Shown: in pieces, positions 31,481 through 41,344 of the stretch
How the letters are laid out: the number at the start of each line of letters is the position of its first letter
How positions within the stretch are numbered: position 1 is the first letter of the stretch
Assembly: GCF_034190915.1 (NCBI RefSeq)
Contig: NW_026947484.1
Location: forward strand, 188,908,982 to 188,972,981
Direction of reading: 5' to 3'
Source of the DNA: Cavia porcellus
Taxonomy: Eukaryota > Chordata > Mammalia > Rodentia > Caviidae
DNA: 64,000 nt
Position numbers and translations under genes: made by a program
The notes under the pieces: model-generated
What the model was told of the DNA's origin: nothing
The model's input: the letters and a program-made list of their open reading frames with translations, nothing else
The model's database searches: none

Positions 31481-31780
31481 CCCAGATGTCTTGGCTTTGA
31501 GACTCTGGCTGTTTTCTGTGGAGTCTCCTTCCTCATATTTGACCCAGAACTATAGGCAGAAGATACCTCACACTGAAGCCATTTTGAGACAAGAAATAGA
31601 CAGTATTAGAAACTTTGTGGCCTTAGGTTCATGGCAGACAGGATGCCTTGGAGACCACAAGAGGGTCCTACTGTCACCATACTTCCTTGACACCCAGCAT
31701 GAGCCTAAAACACATGTTCCTGCTCTTATCTGACTTCCTGGACATCCTGGATGAGCCCAAGGAGCATGTGGTCTAACAAC

Positions 31781-31846
31781 TCTAGAGTAACCAAGGGAAT
31801 CCCCACACTATCTCTAGAGTAACCAAGGGAATCCCCATAGTATCTT
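31781..31846. repeat. 32-bp tandem duplication
   Basis: TCTAGAGTAACCAAGGGAAT followed by CCCCA occurs at 31781 and again at 31813, a period of 32 bases, with near-identical copies. It appears to be a small local duplication in otherwise non-repetitive sequence. Confidence 0.9.
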
Positions 31847-32071
31847 TAGCACTAAGGTTTTGATTCCCTGGTGGGCTCTGGAAGCCATGCTGATCATGTG
31901 TATTTCCGGTGAAGTTAAAAAATTCCCCCTCCCAAGGTAGGTTCAGCCCCAGAGTTACATGGAAAGAAGCCTAGTTGCCACTCAACCACTCCTCAAATTT
32001 TAGGAAAGCAAAGGGAAAGCCAATCCTGGAACCTGCTGTGATCACCATCTCTGAGCTCTGCCCACCCTCTG

Positions 32072-32345
32072 TATTTTTTATTTGTTTTTTTGGTATCAGG
32101 AATTGAACTCAGGACCTTTTGCTTGCCAGGCAGGTGCTGTGCCACTGAGCTATATCCCCAGCCCTATTTGTTTTTGATGGTTTGGTTTGGTTTGGTTTGG
32201 TTTGGTTTGGTTTGGTTTGGTTTTGAAAGAGGGCCTCACTATATAGTCCAGGCGGCCATGAACTCACTGTGTAGTTCAGGCTGGCCTCGAATTAGCAGTG
32301 ATTTTCTGTCTCAGCCTCCTGAGGCATGTGCCACCACACCCAGCC
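32072..32345 (-). mobile_element. ID SINE next to B1 SINE with (GTTTG)n expansion
   Basis: Bases 32072-32165 are a reversed ID (TTTGGTATCAGGAATTGAAC through AGCTATATCCCCAGCCC). Bases 32223-32345 are a reversed B1 (GAAAGAGGGCCTCACTATAT, CAGGCTGGCCTCGAATTAGC, ACCACACCCAGCCT). Between them, 32179-32222 hold eight or so TTTGG units, apparently an expanded B1 tail. Confidence 0.85.
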
Positions 32346-32857
32346 TGACCTCTTCTGGAAGATGTACTTCCATTACTGGCTGTTGCCATCTCTGGGTGCT
32401 ATCCATTGGGAACTCTCCAAAGTGTACTTTAACCTCAAACCTAACACAGACCAGGCCACCATGAGTCAAGATTGCTCTTGGGCTTACTCATCAGCCTGCA
32501 CCTACTCTCTGAGGTGTACTTGCCTTTAATACAACCCAGCGTTTCTCGCTACTGTGTGTCCTGCTCAAGCCCTTGTTCAGGATATTGAGAGCTTGGATGT
32601 GGGGTGAGACAAAGACCACCTGTCCAGTAGTGAAGTCACAGAGGCTCGGGCTCCTGAGAAATCATGATGTCCACTGATGAAAGCACTTGGTACATCACAA
32701 ATAGGAGAAATGCTCATCGTATCAGAAAAAATCCTCATTGTCACCATTACTAAAGTTCTTAATGGCCTGCTTGGCCTCAAGGATCAGGATTTGTGTGAAC
32801 TGATATCTAAAGGAAAGGCCCAGAAACAATGTTGCACTTCTTTATAAAAGTTTCTCT

Positions 32858-32950
32858 TGGAGCCAGAGATTTAGCTCCCTGGCTTAAGAGCTTGTCTGGT
32901 ATGCATGAAGTCATGAGTTTAATCCTTAGTATCAAAAATTAAAAATAAAA
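32858..32950 (+). mobile_element. ID SINE
   Basis: GAGCCAGAGATTTAGCTCCC, then GAGTTTAATCCTTAGTATCA and an A-rich tail. This is the tRNA-like box A and box B wording of ID elements. Confidence 0.75.
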
Positions 32951-34749
32951 GGTTCTCTTGTTTCCTTTTTGTTATGACTAGTTTATTTCTGAGGTAAAAA
33001 TAAAATAAAGACTATTTTCCACCTTCAAATAAAGGTGTTTTGAAGTTGAAGTCCTTTGCAAAAGCACTACCTAGAGGTCACCTTACCCTGCCTGTGGAGA
33101 CAACACTAGAGTCCTCTAAGAATGGGAAAAAGTTTCTGGAAACAGCCTGTGGTACCAGCCACAGCCTGACCTTCCGGGCACTTCCCTGTGCTCAGCAGTT
33201 TGTTCTCCATGAGGGTCTTCCTGGAATAAGTTCTAAAGGCCTGGTGACAAGGACTGGAGGTCCTGGGTAGATTGTAAAAGCAGTATGGGTGGCCAATGGC
33301 ATCTCTGCCTACCCTTCCTCTTCCAGAGGAAGAATGGGGGCCTACTGGGAGAAAATGTGGAGTGCCAGCCCTTGGTCAAACCCCTAGTTCAAGAGAATAC
33401 TCATTACCAAAGCCCAGCCAATCTGAACCCCTGCCCTGGATTTCTATTTTCAGGCTTGAAAATTTTCCTCCACCCAATCACCCCATTGGGCCTCAAAGAC
33501 CAGCAATGTTAAAAGATACACCTATGCTTGGGTGTCTCGGTTTTGAGCTGATACATACACAGAGAAGGATTTCAGTCACTGAGAGTCAGAACAAGTTTGG
33601 TGTGAAGGCTCACTGTCACCCCAGACTTCCCAGTCTTCTGCTCTCCTCCCTTCTGCTCTTGAGGAGACGTTTGAGGGCTGTTTCCCTGGCTCCACAGATG
33701 TCGCTGAGTAGAGAAGTAGGCAAGGATGTCCAAAGCAGATTTCTGTGTCAGGGAAACCTCAAGAATCTGAAAAAAGGTTAATGGGCCATCTTGAGAACAC
33801 AGGGGCTAGGGGCAAGATACACGTCCCCAGGTAGGACTCTGGGTCCGATATGTAGTCTTTGCCTTGTTTGCTTATCTGTCTCTTACCTCTTTGTCTTGTC
33901 ACTTCTTCTTTGGCCTTGAAGAGTAAGACTTGTGGGGCACAGGGAACAAAATGATCAACAGACTCTTTCAAAGAGAAAATGGATCCCTACTCTACTTCCA
34001 GCTCACAGCTGAAACCCTGGCAAATTCCAGGGCTCACACAGCCATGCTCGGTCTGACAGCATAGTGCCAGCTGGGTCCTGCCTGCAGATGGTGACTTACT
34101 GCCTTGTTCCTCCAGGTCCCCACTCTCAGGAGTCCCAGCCCCCAACAAGACATGCACCAAGCCTCTGCGCTTTACCAAGGCCTGTACTGGCCACCAAGGA
34201 GGAGGACAAAGGCAGGCCACAGACCAGTGCATAATGAAGAAATGACAACAGCATGTGATAAACACCTAGCCCAGAATGAGGAGTCAGGGCACACTTGCTG
34301 GGGGACAGAGCATCCAGACAGAGCTGCTTCAAGGGCTTGCAACTCACATGGTCACTTTTAAATGTCCCCTGCTCAGCTTAATGCTCTGTTTTGAAATTCT
34401 TAGTGACTATTAAACAAAGGACTTGGGATCTTGTATTTGCATGGTGACCCATACATAGTCCTATACCTAAAACCGAAGACGAGGACTAAGTATCCAGTAA
34501 AAGAGAGAGCCCGGAGTAAGGCGGGGGGAGGCACTGGGCGGCCTACGCTGTAGAATGTATGTACCTGCTGGGGCCTCCACTGCTGCACCCGAGGACTACA
34601 GGGCCACTCATTTACCTGGGTTCCTGTGGGATGAGATTTCTGGGTGACTACACAGCACACAATCTGTTGATATAGATGACATGGGTCACAGCTCAAAATC
34701 ATTAGTCCTGGACCCTGATTTCTACTCCTTCACCTACCTGGTTTGTGTG

Positions 34750-35042
34750 GCTTTTTTTTTTTTTTTTTTGAGTACAAGGGATTGGACTCAAATCTTTTGC
34801 ACTGAACGACCTCTTCCAGGCCTTTTCTTTCTTTCTTTCCTGTTTTAAATTTTTATGTTGTTTTTTGTTTTTGTGGGGTTTTTTTTTTTTTGTTTTGTTT
34901 TGTTTTTGAGACAGGGTCTATGTTGCTATGTTTTTGAGACAGTTGTTATGTTGCCCAGACTGGGCTCAAACTTGAGATCCTCTTGCCTCAGCATCCCAGA
35001 GTCCTGGAATCACAGGCATGCAGGTGTGTGCCTGGCTGGCTG
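34750..35042 (-). mobile_element. ID fragment and B1 SINE
   Basis: After a T-run, GAGTACAAGGGATTGGACTC marks a reversed ID piece (34770-34822). GAGACAGGGTCTATGTTGCT through TCCTGGAATCACAGGCATGC and GTGCCTGGC marks a reversed B1 (34905-35040) with a partly duplicated TTTTTGAGACAG start. Confidence 0.75.
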
Positions 35043-35744
35043 CATGGCTTTGAATGATTCACTCAACCTTTCTGAGCTTCTGGATCCACACCTGTAAAAT
35101 AGATACAGTACCTCCCTTGGGGCTCCTCTGACAGCCATAAGCACTTATGTAGGTGAAAGCATTTGTAAATACTGATCTGCTCCCAGATGACAGGCACATC
35201 AAGTGAATAACTTCTGTAAGTGCAGTGGGGCAGCCAACACCATCTGACCTCCTGACAACAGAACGCATCTCAGCAGGAGCACAGGTAGGGAAGGCGTCAT
35301 GCCAGGCTGCGTCAGGAGCAAAGGGAGAGTCTGAAGACAAGGAAAGAGACAGAAAAACAGTTAGAAAGGAGTAGAGGTTGGGGGGTGACAGAAAAAAACA
35401 TGGAGGTCAGAGTAAGGTCAAGCAGCAGGGAGTGTAGCTACATGTCATGCAAGAATAGGGATGGCGGGCCACTGATTTAAAATCATTTGTGTTGTCATAG
35501 AGTAAAGCCTCTTCCTTATCTCTTCATTTTACTCTGTCTGGCCAAATGTTCCCCAGCCTTCCGTCACATCTGCCACAGAAGCAAAATCTCTGGAGTTCTG
35601 GTGGAAATGAAGGAGAAGGGCAAACTCTGTTCAGACGAAGGCCAGTGTAGCGTAAAAGAAGTGACCACAAGATGCAAGGGTGGACATAGCCTCTCCAGAG
35701 AAGCATGGAGCAAAATGTAACCACGAGCACACAAACGCGCCCAG

Positions 35745-35856
35745 AAGGCAGGCATGCTGGAATACGCCTGCAATCCCAGCTGCTAGGAAGGGCTAGAGAT
35801 GTAGCAGCTCAGTGCTCCCCAGGTTCAGTTCTCAGTTCCACAAAAAAGAAAAGAAA
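35745..35856 (+). mobile_element. B1/ID composite SINE
   Basis: GCAGGCATGCTGGAATACGC and CTGCAATCCCAGCTGCTAGG give the B1 left end. AGAGATGTAGCAGCTCAGTG and GTTCAGTTCTCAGTTCC give an ID-like right part, followed by an A-rich tail. This is a short fused or deleted element. Confidence 0.65.
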
Positions 35857-35984
35857 AAAGGTCCCTAAAAACCCATGGAAACCTTAGAAGAATTCTCTCC
35901 AGATCCACACATGGGAAGAGGAGGAAGTCGTCACAGCTAGTCTCACTGAGTGCAGCCTCCTTTACTGACATCCCACACACAAGC

Positions 35985-36640
35985 GACTTAGTCTGTTTCG
36001 TGTTGCTAAAACAGAATACTTGACTCCGGGTATTTCATAAAGAAGAGGGTCATTTAGCTCACAATTGGGGAGCCTCTTAGTCCAAGACTGGCCAGCCTCA
36101 CCTGTTCAGCCTCTGGCAAGGGCTCCTTGGACTGGGTCACAACCTGGAGAAGCAGAAAGGAAAAAGGCTGAGTGGAGAAACAGTCAGGTGGAGTGGAAGT
36201 GGAGGATGGCCTTGCTTTATACAACCCACTTTCATGGGAGCAGATACGTTCCTCAAGACCAGCACTAACCCAAGCTAAGGCAATACCCCAAGACTTAATT
36301 ACTTTCTACTAACCTCATTTTTTAACTATTATTTTTTTGGTAGTACTGAGGATTGAACCCAGGGCTTCTGCACTAGATAACATCCCCAGGTCCTTTAACT
36401 TTTGCTTTGAGACAGGGTCTTCCTATGTAGTAAGCTCAGGCTGGCCTTGAATTCACTATGTGGACCAGGCTGGCCTTTATCTCCTGGAGATCCTTCTGCC
36501 TCAGCCTCCCAAGTATAAAGCCCACAGGCATGCACCACCACACCTGATATCATTTCTGATTTTTTGAGACTAATATGTTAATACTGTCACGCTAGAATCT
36601 AAGCTTCCAGCACAGGAACTGGGAGATGACCTACCTCCAA
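35985..36640 (-). mobile_element. ERVL-MaLR LTR interrupted by SINEs
   Basis: The left part (35985-36310) reads TTAGTCTGTTTCGTGTTGCT, AAGAGGGTCATTTAGCTCAC, GCAATACCCCAAGACTTAAT, which is a reversed MST/MLT-type LTR. After the SINE block at 36316-36546, the stretch AATACTGTCACGCTAGAATC and ACAGGAACTGGGAGATGACC resembles its other end. The outer borders are approximate. Confidence 0.65.
36316..36546 (-). mobile_element. ID plus B1 SINE block inside an LTR
   Basis: GGTAGTACTGAGGATTGAAC (reversed ID), then GAGACAGGGTCTTCCTATGT, CAGGCTGGCCTTGAATTCAC and GCATGCACCACCACACCTGA (reversed B1). Inserted in the MaLR LTR described for 35985-36640. Confidence 0.8.
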
Positions 36641-37732
36641 ATAACTCCAATAAGCAACAGGAAACATGTTTTCCCATATAGAGTCATAATTCTCAAAGAC
36701 TCTAAATGCAATGCAATGGTAGAAATACTAGAGGGGGGGAAACAAGTAACACCATGATCAACTGAGTTACAAAATAAACACTTGACACTCAAAGCCCTAG
36801 AGAAATCTGCTTGGTCACTTTGCCCCCTACAGTCCTAGCAGATCCCTGCTGGGCTTGTCCACCACATCTGTAACAGGAAAATTCCTGCACTCATAGGAAG
36901 TCATCTTCCACCAGAATTCCAAGAAGGACCCAGACCTGAAAAATATATGGGTACCTTTTAAAGCTCAATGCTGACTTCAATGATTTTTATAAATAACGTT
37001 CAAACTAGATATAAACTGATGCTTACAGCCTTCCTATAAAAGCTAAAGAAATGTACAAATGAAGTACAAACAAAATGACAAAACCCATAAAAATCCTCTT
37101 AACAACATGGATGGCATCGGAGAGAAGAGGTTTTGCTGAAGAACAAACAGCAGCTCAGGAGCAGCCAGCACAGCCTGACCGCTGCAGGGCACGTTCCTTT
37201 GAGTTCTGCCAGCCTGGTGAGAGGCTCCATTTTCATGCTGTTTGTCTTTACTTAAACTTCCGCAAAAGCTGCATTTATTCAGCATGCCTTCACTCGGCTC
37301 TGACACACCACTTCCCTGTGAAGTTCGCCTCTGTTGGTTTTTCTCATGAGTCCTACTAATCCCGGGGCTACCAGAGAACACACAATCGGAGTCGTGACTG
37401 AGAGTGGCGGCCTCATAGGCAGGAAGCTGACCGCTTGGCTGGTATCCGTCCTTTCAGCTGTGCAGGGACCTCGGAGTAGAACCCACTGCCACCACCCTTG
37501 GGCAGCTACCAGCTCTCACACAGAGGGTGAGTGCTGTCCTGGGTCGCTCAGCGGTATATGGAGCTGGACGGTGGACCCTGTGGTCTGTGTCAGTCTGGGT
37601 GCCCTCCCTGCCACTTTCTCAACCTGCCTCACTGCGCAACTGCTTCAGGTGACCTAGAGTAGGCTTATCTCATCTTGTGTAGACTAATTTGAAATGAACA
37701 CACTTTTTTTCATGTCATAAGAGAGTTGTAAG

Positions 37733-37900
37733 CGAGGCATGAGGGCTTCAACTGTAATCCCAGTATTCTGTGAGACTGAGGCATAAGGATTGTAAATTCA
37801 AGCCCAGAATGAGCAATTTAGCAATGCAGTGAGATCCTGCCTCAAAATGACAAATTTGAAAAAGGGTTGCAAAGGCTTTAGGTTCAATCTCCAGTCCTGG
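37733..37900 (+). mobile_element. B1/ID composite SINE
   Basis: GCGAGGCATGAGGGCTTCAA, CTGTAATCCCAGTATTCTGT, GAGATCCTGCCTCAAAATGA give a B1 body. GGTTCAATCTCCAGTCCTGG gives an ID-like right end. A purine-rich simple repeat (GAGAAAGAGACAAGAGAG and similar) follows to about 37990. Confidence 0.75.
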
Positions 37901-38715
37901 AAGAGATAGAGATAGAAACAGAGAAAGAGACAAGAGAGAAACAGAGACACAGAAAGGGACACTGAGATAGAAAGACAGAGACAGAGATCCAGACCCCCAA
38001 GATTCACCCATCACATTTCCTGAGGTCAGGGCTGTAGCCTGAGGCCTCTGACCCAGGCCACTCAAGCATGGGGAACTGCAGCAAACCAGCAGCTTGGAAC
38101 AACACCTGTCAGCTACAAAGCACCCCCTGGAGACCCGACACCTTGAAGACACCTCATATCTAGAAAAGCAGAGGCAGCTCTGTGTTGATCCACAGTGGCA
38201 ATGGCAGTGCCAGGGCTCTGCCACATAGACATCTGCCATGCCCACCTGAAGACACCAGCCCCTGGAGAAGAGTAAGGTGGAGGTATGAAGTTGGTCCAAG
38301 CTGGCTGAAGAGGCAGGGCTATCTCTGCGTGAAGAGGGAGTCCACGCACCGAGAGCTGGAAGCTGGAGGCTTTGCTGAGGGAGGAGTAGAAGCTGGGTAA
38401 AGACAAGATCCTCTGCCCATGGTGCCCACTGATGGGTCCCCTTCTGTTCCCCACACCCGCCCCTGACTATGGAATCTGGGGCACCAGAAGAAGGACTCTG
38501 CCTACGTCCAGGCTGGGGAGACAAGTTTAGAAGACATTCCCCAGCCTGGGGAGAGAGATTAGCCCGGGGCTGTTTCCATGAGACAAAAGATGACTGATGA
38601 GTTGATGATAACATGGACTGGAAAGGAAAGGAAAACTGAAAAATAGGAAAGAAAGGAAGAAGATGGAAGAGCAGAAAGTACTGGGATCAGAGCAGAGTCA
38701 GAAGCCATATTTAAG

Positions 38716-38795
38716 GCCGGCAGCGTAGCTCAGGAGAACACTTGCCTAGTATGTGTGAGGTCCTCGGCTCCGCCCACAGTGGAAGGAAGGAGGAA
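38716..38795 (+). mobile_element. ID SINE
   Basis: GGCCGGCAGCGTAGCTCAGG, ACACTTGCCTAGTATGTGTG, AGGTCCTCGGCTCCGCCC give the tRNA-like promoter boxes of an ID element, followed by a purine-rich tail (GGAAGGAGGAAGAAAGG and on) that extends to about 38880. Confidence 0.7.
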
Positions 38796-39204
38796 GAAAG
38801 GGCAGAAGGGAAGGGGAGGGGAGGGGAGAGGAGAGGAGGGAGGGAAGCGTGCAAGGAGAGAGGGAGGCAGGAAGGAGCAAGGCTACACTTTTAACACACT
38901 TCCCCAATTTCTTGCTACAGCGGCCCAACCACTGTCTAGTTTGTGTATTTTTCCAAATCCATTTTATTTCAAGAATAAAAAGAAAAAAAGAAGTAGAAGA
39001 AAAAGAAACTACAACAGATTTTCAAAACATATTAATCGGGGGCAACAATGATACATACATTGGGCATTGTCATCCCCAAATCATTCACCAGAGCACAGCA
39101 TATCTGCATTCAATTTTCCAGACACACAACTCTTTCTCTTTAGTGAACCCAGGAAAATCATTAATTTAACTATTTCTTTTATATACATACATATGTACAT
39201 ATGA

Positions 39205-39292
39205 TTTGGTTTCTTTTGTTACCAGGGATTGAACCCATGACCTCACACTTGCCAAGCAGACGCTTATGCCACAGAGCTAAATCCATATGTTG
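39205..39292 (-). mobile_element. ID SINE
   Basis: TTTGTTACCAGGGATTGAAC, CCATGACCTCACACTTGCCA, GCCACAGAGCTAAATCCATA: a complete reversed ID element abutting the 3' end of the L1 to its right. Confidence 0.85.
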
Positions 39293-40488
39293 TTTCTTTC
39301 AGCTTCTCACACTAATGAAACAATACAATCTTTACACATGCATGTCTTATTTATTTCACTAATGAGTATATACTCAAGTTGCATCCATTTACTTACAAAA
39401 GTTTATCCTTCTCTAGTTTATCCTTCTTTGTGGCTGAGTAGTACTCCATTGTATAAAAATACTGCATCTTTTTTTTCCATTCCTCAGTTGATGGGCATTT
39501 AGGTTGTTTTTAAGATCTGGCTATTACGAACTTTGCTGATATAAACATGGGTGCACATATATCACTGTCCTATGGTGTTTTTAATTCTTTTGGAAGGTAC
39601 TCAGAAGGGGAATAACTGAGTTGAATAAGACCTCCAGTGCTAGTGTTTTGAGGAATCTCCACACTGATTTCCACAGTGGTTGTACCAGTCTGCATTCCCA
39701 CCAACAGTGGTTCCTTTTTCCCCACATCCCCTCCAGCACTGTTATTGCTTGGGTTTTTGATAGTAGTTATTCTTTCTGGGGTGAGGTGGAATCTCGGTGT
39801 TGTTTTAATTTGCATCTCTCAAATGACCACTGATGTTGAACATTTTTTCACATATTTGTTTGTTCTTTGTATTTCTTCATCTGAGAAGTGTGTATTCATC
39901 TCGGATGCCCATTTTTGGATTGGGTCTTTAAATCTGGGAGGACTGATTTTTTTGAGTTCTTTCTTTATATGTCTTCAGTAGTAAACCTTTGTCTGAGGAA
40001 CACTGCCAAACATTTTCTCCCATGTTGTGGGTTGTCTCTTCACTCTATTGGTGGCTTCTCTTGCTGTGCAAAAGCTTTTCAATAGGGTGAGGTCCTAACT
40101 GTTGATTCTCTGCTGTGCAATTGGGGTTTTGGTCATAAAGTCTTCACCTACACCAATGTCTTCAAGAGTTTTACCTACTCTATCTTGTAGGAGATTCAAT
40201 GTTTCTATTTTAATATTAAGATATTTGATCCACTCTGACTTTAGCTTAGTACATGGTGGAAGATATGGGTCTAGCTTTAATCTTCAGCATATGTAGAGCC
40301 AGTTTTTCCAGCACCATTTTTAAAGAGGCTTTCTTTGAGTGAATGTGTTTGGCACCTTTGTCAAAAATAAGGTGGCTTGGTGTGTCTGGAGTTGCTTTTA
40401 CATCTTCTAGTCTGTTCCATTGATCTTTGGGTCTGCTTTTTCATATTTTAAAGAGAATAAAACCAAAAGAAATAAAACAGATTGGAGA

Positions 40489-40978
40489 CAATCAAAACAA
40501 AACAATGAATGCAATACAAGACTTGTCAAAACAAGATAAAAGGAAACCAACAGCTACCATGATGCCTCTTGCTATCTTCAAAATAACTTCTCATACTGTC
40601 ATGCACAATAAAATCAAACTAAACAGAACAGAATAAAACAATCAGAACAAAACAATGAAAGTAATATAGATCTTCAAAACAAGACAAGAATACAGCAGTG
40701 TCTACCATAATGTTTCTTGTTATCTTCAAAGTAGCTGCTTATACCATCAGACATAATAAAATCAAACACAACAAAATAAAATAAAATCAATAAAAAGAAA
40801 ACAAGTAAAGCAATACAAGACTTCGAAACAAGATAATAGGAAATCAATAATGGCTACTATAATACACTTTGTTATTTTTGAAATAGCTGTCCATGCCATT
40901 AAATATAAAAAAATCAAACAGAACAAAACCAAGCTAAACAAAACAATGAAAACAATGCAGGGTTTCAAAACAGCATAT
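40489..40978. repeat. A-rich tandem array, period about 150 bp, 3.3 copies
   Basis: Units start near 40501, 40651, about 40800 and 40942, each with AACAATGAA- or AACAAGTAAA-like starts. GCAATACAAGACTT follows, then a GGCTACTATAATG-like or CTACCATGATGCC-like middle with TCTTCAAAATA, and an AATAAAATCAAAC end. Copies are diverged but keep the order of landmarks. I do not recognise the unit as a named satellite. On the minus strand it lies where the 3' UTR of the inner L1 would be expected. Confidence 0.8.
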
Positions 40979-40984
40979 AGACTC

Positions 40985-41340
40985 TTAGTTATTTTTTACT
41001 TGTCACTGAGACAAAATAGCTGTTGCCCAAAGTTGGGAAAGGAAAGGTTTATCTGTTACAGTTTTGGAGGTTTCAGTCCATACTCAGTTGGCTGCAAGGC
41101 AGGGTGGCATGGCGGGCTACAGTTCATGGCAGCTGCAAACAGCAAGGCAGAAACTGACCAGCGAGAGAGACACACCTGCTTCCTGTATTATATCATATCC
41201 TGGCTCCACCTCTTGGTGGGTGTAGCGCTCATACCACCAGTCTGAGCGCTAGACAATGAACCAATCACGAACACATAATTGCATGAAGCTTGGGGGCCAC
41301 TGACATAAACCATGACATAGACCAACAGTGGCTACTGCCT
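40985..41340 (-). mobile_element. ERVL-MaLR LTR (MT/MST-like)
   Basis: Reversed MaLR landmarks: TTAGTTATTTTTTACTTGTC, ACTGAGACAAAATAGCTG, GGCGGGCTACAGTTCATGGC, ATATCCTGGCTCCACCTCTT, GGGGGCCACTGACATAAACC. It lies between the 150-bp array and the inner L1. Confidence 0.7.
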
Positions 41341-41344
41341 TCCC

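Larger units (their letters stand above)
30802..31663. repeat. pair of 92-bp direct repeats, family unknown
   Basis: Bases 30802-30893 and 31572-31663 align without gaps at an offset of 770, at roughly 85% identity by eye. Shared landmarks are ACTGAAGCCAT, GACAGTAT, CTTAGG, TTCATGGCAGACA (CTCATGGCAGACA in the first copy) and TGCCTTGGAGACCACAAGAG. A MIR and an MT-type LTR lie between them. The unit does not match a family I recognise; it may be a piece of an LTR present twice. Confidence 0.7.
29661..39204. other. GABBR2-TBC1D2 intergenic region, left part
   Basis: About 9.5 kb without a supported gene. It holds a MIR (30965-31060), an MT-type LTR (31090-31480), an unidentified direct repeat (30802-30893 and 31572-31663), SINEs (32072-32345, 32858-32950, 34750-35042, 35745-35856, 36316-36546, 37733-37900, 38716-38795) and a MaLR LTR (35985-36640). 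Purine-rich simple sequence lies near 37908-37990 (reversed TC-rich) and 38765-38880. I see no gene in 32590-34740 or 36650-37720. The longest open frame in the whole window (37748-38614, minus) falls here and is judged spurious. Confidence 0.8.

Noticed and set aside
32577..32780. Possible processed pseudogene near 32.6-32.8 kb
   Set aside because: Neither strand gives a protein I recognise and no poly-A tail or target duplication is visible.
40489..40978. CRISPR-like array
   Set aside because: The repeats are long, diverged and contiguous without spacers, and the context is a vertebrate L1.
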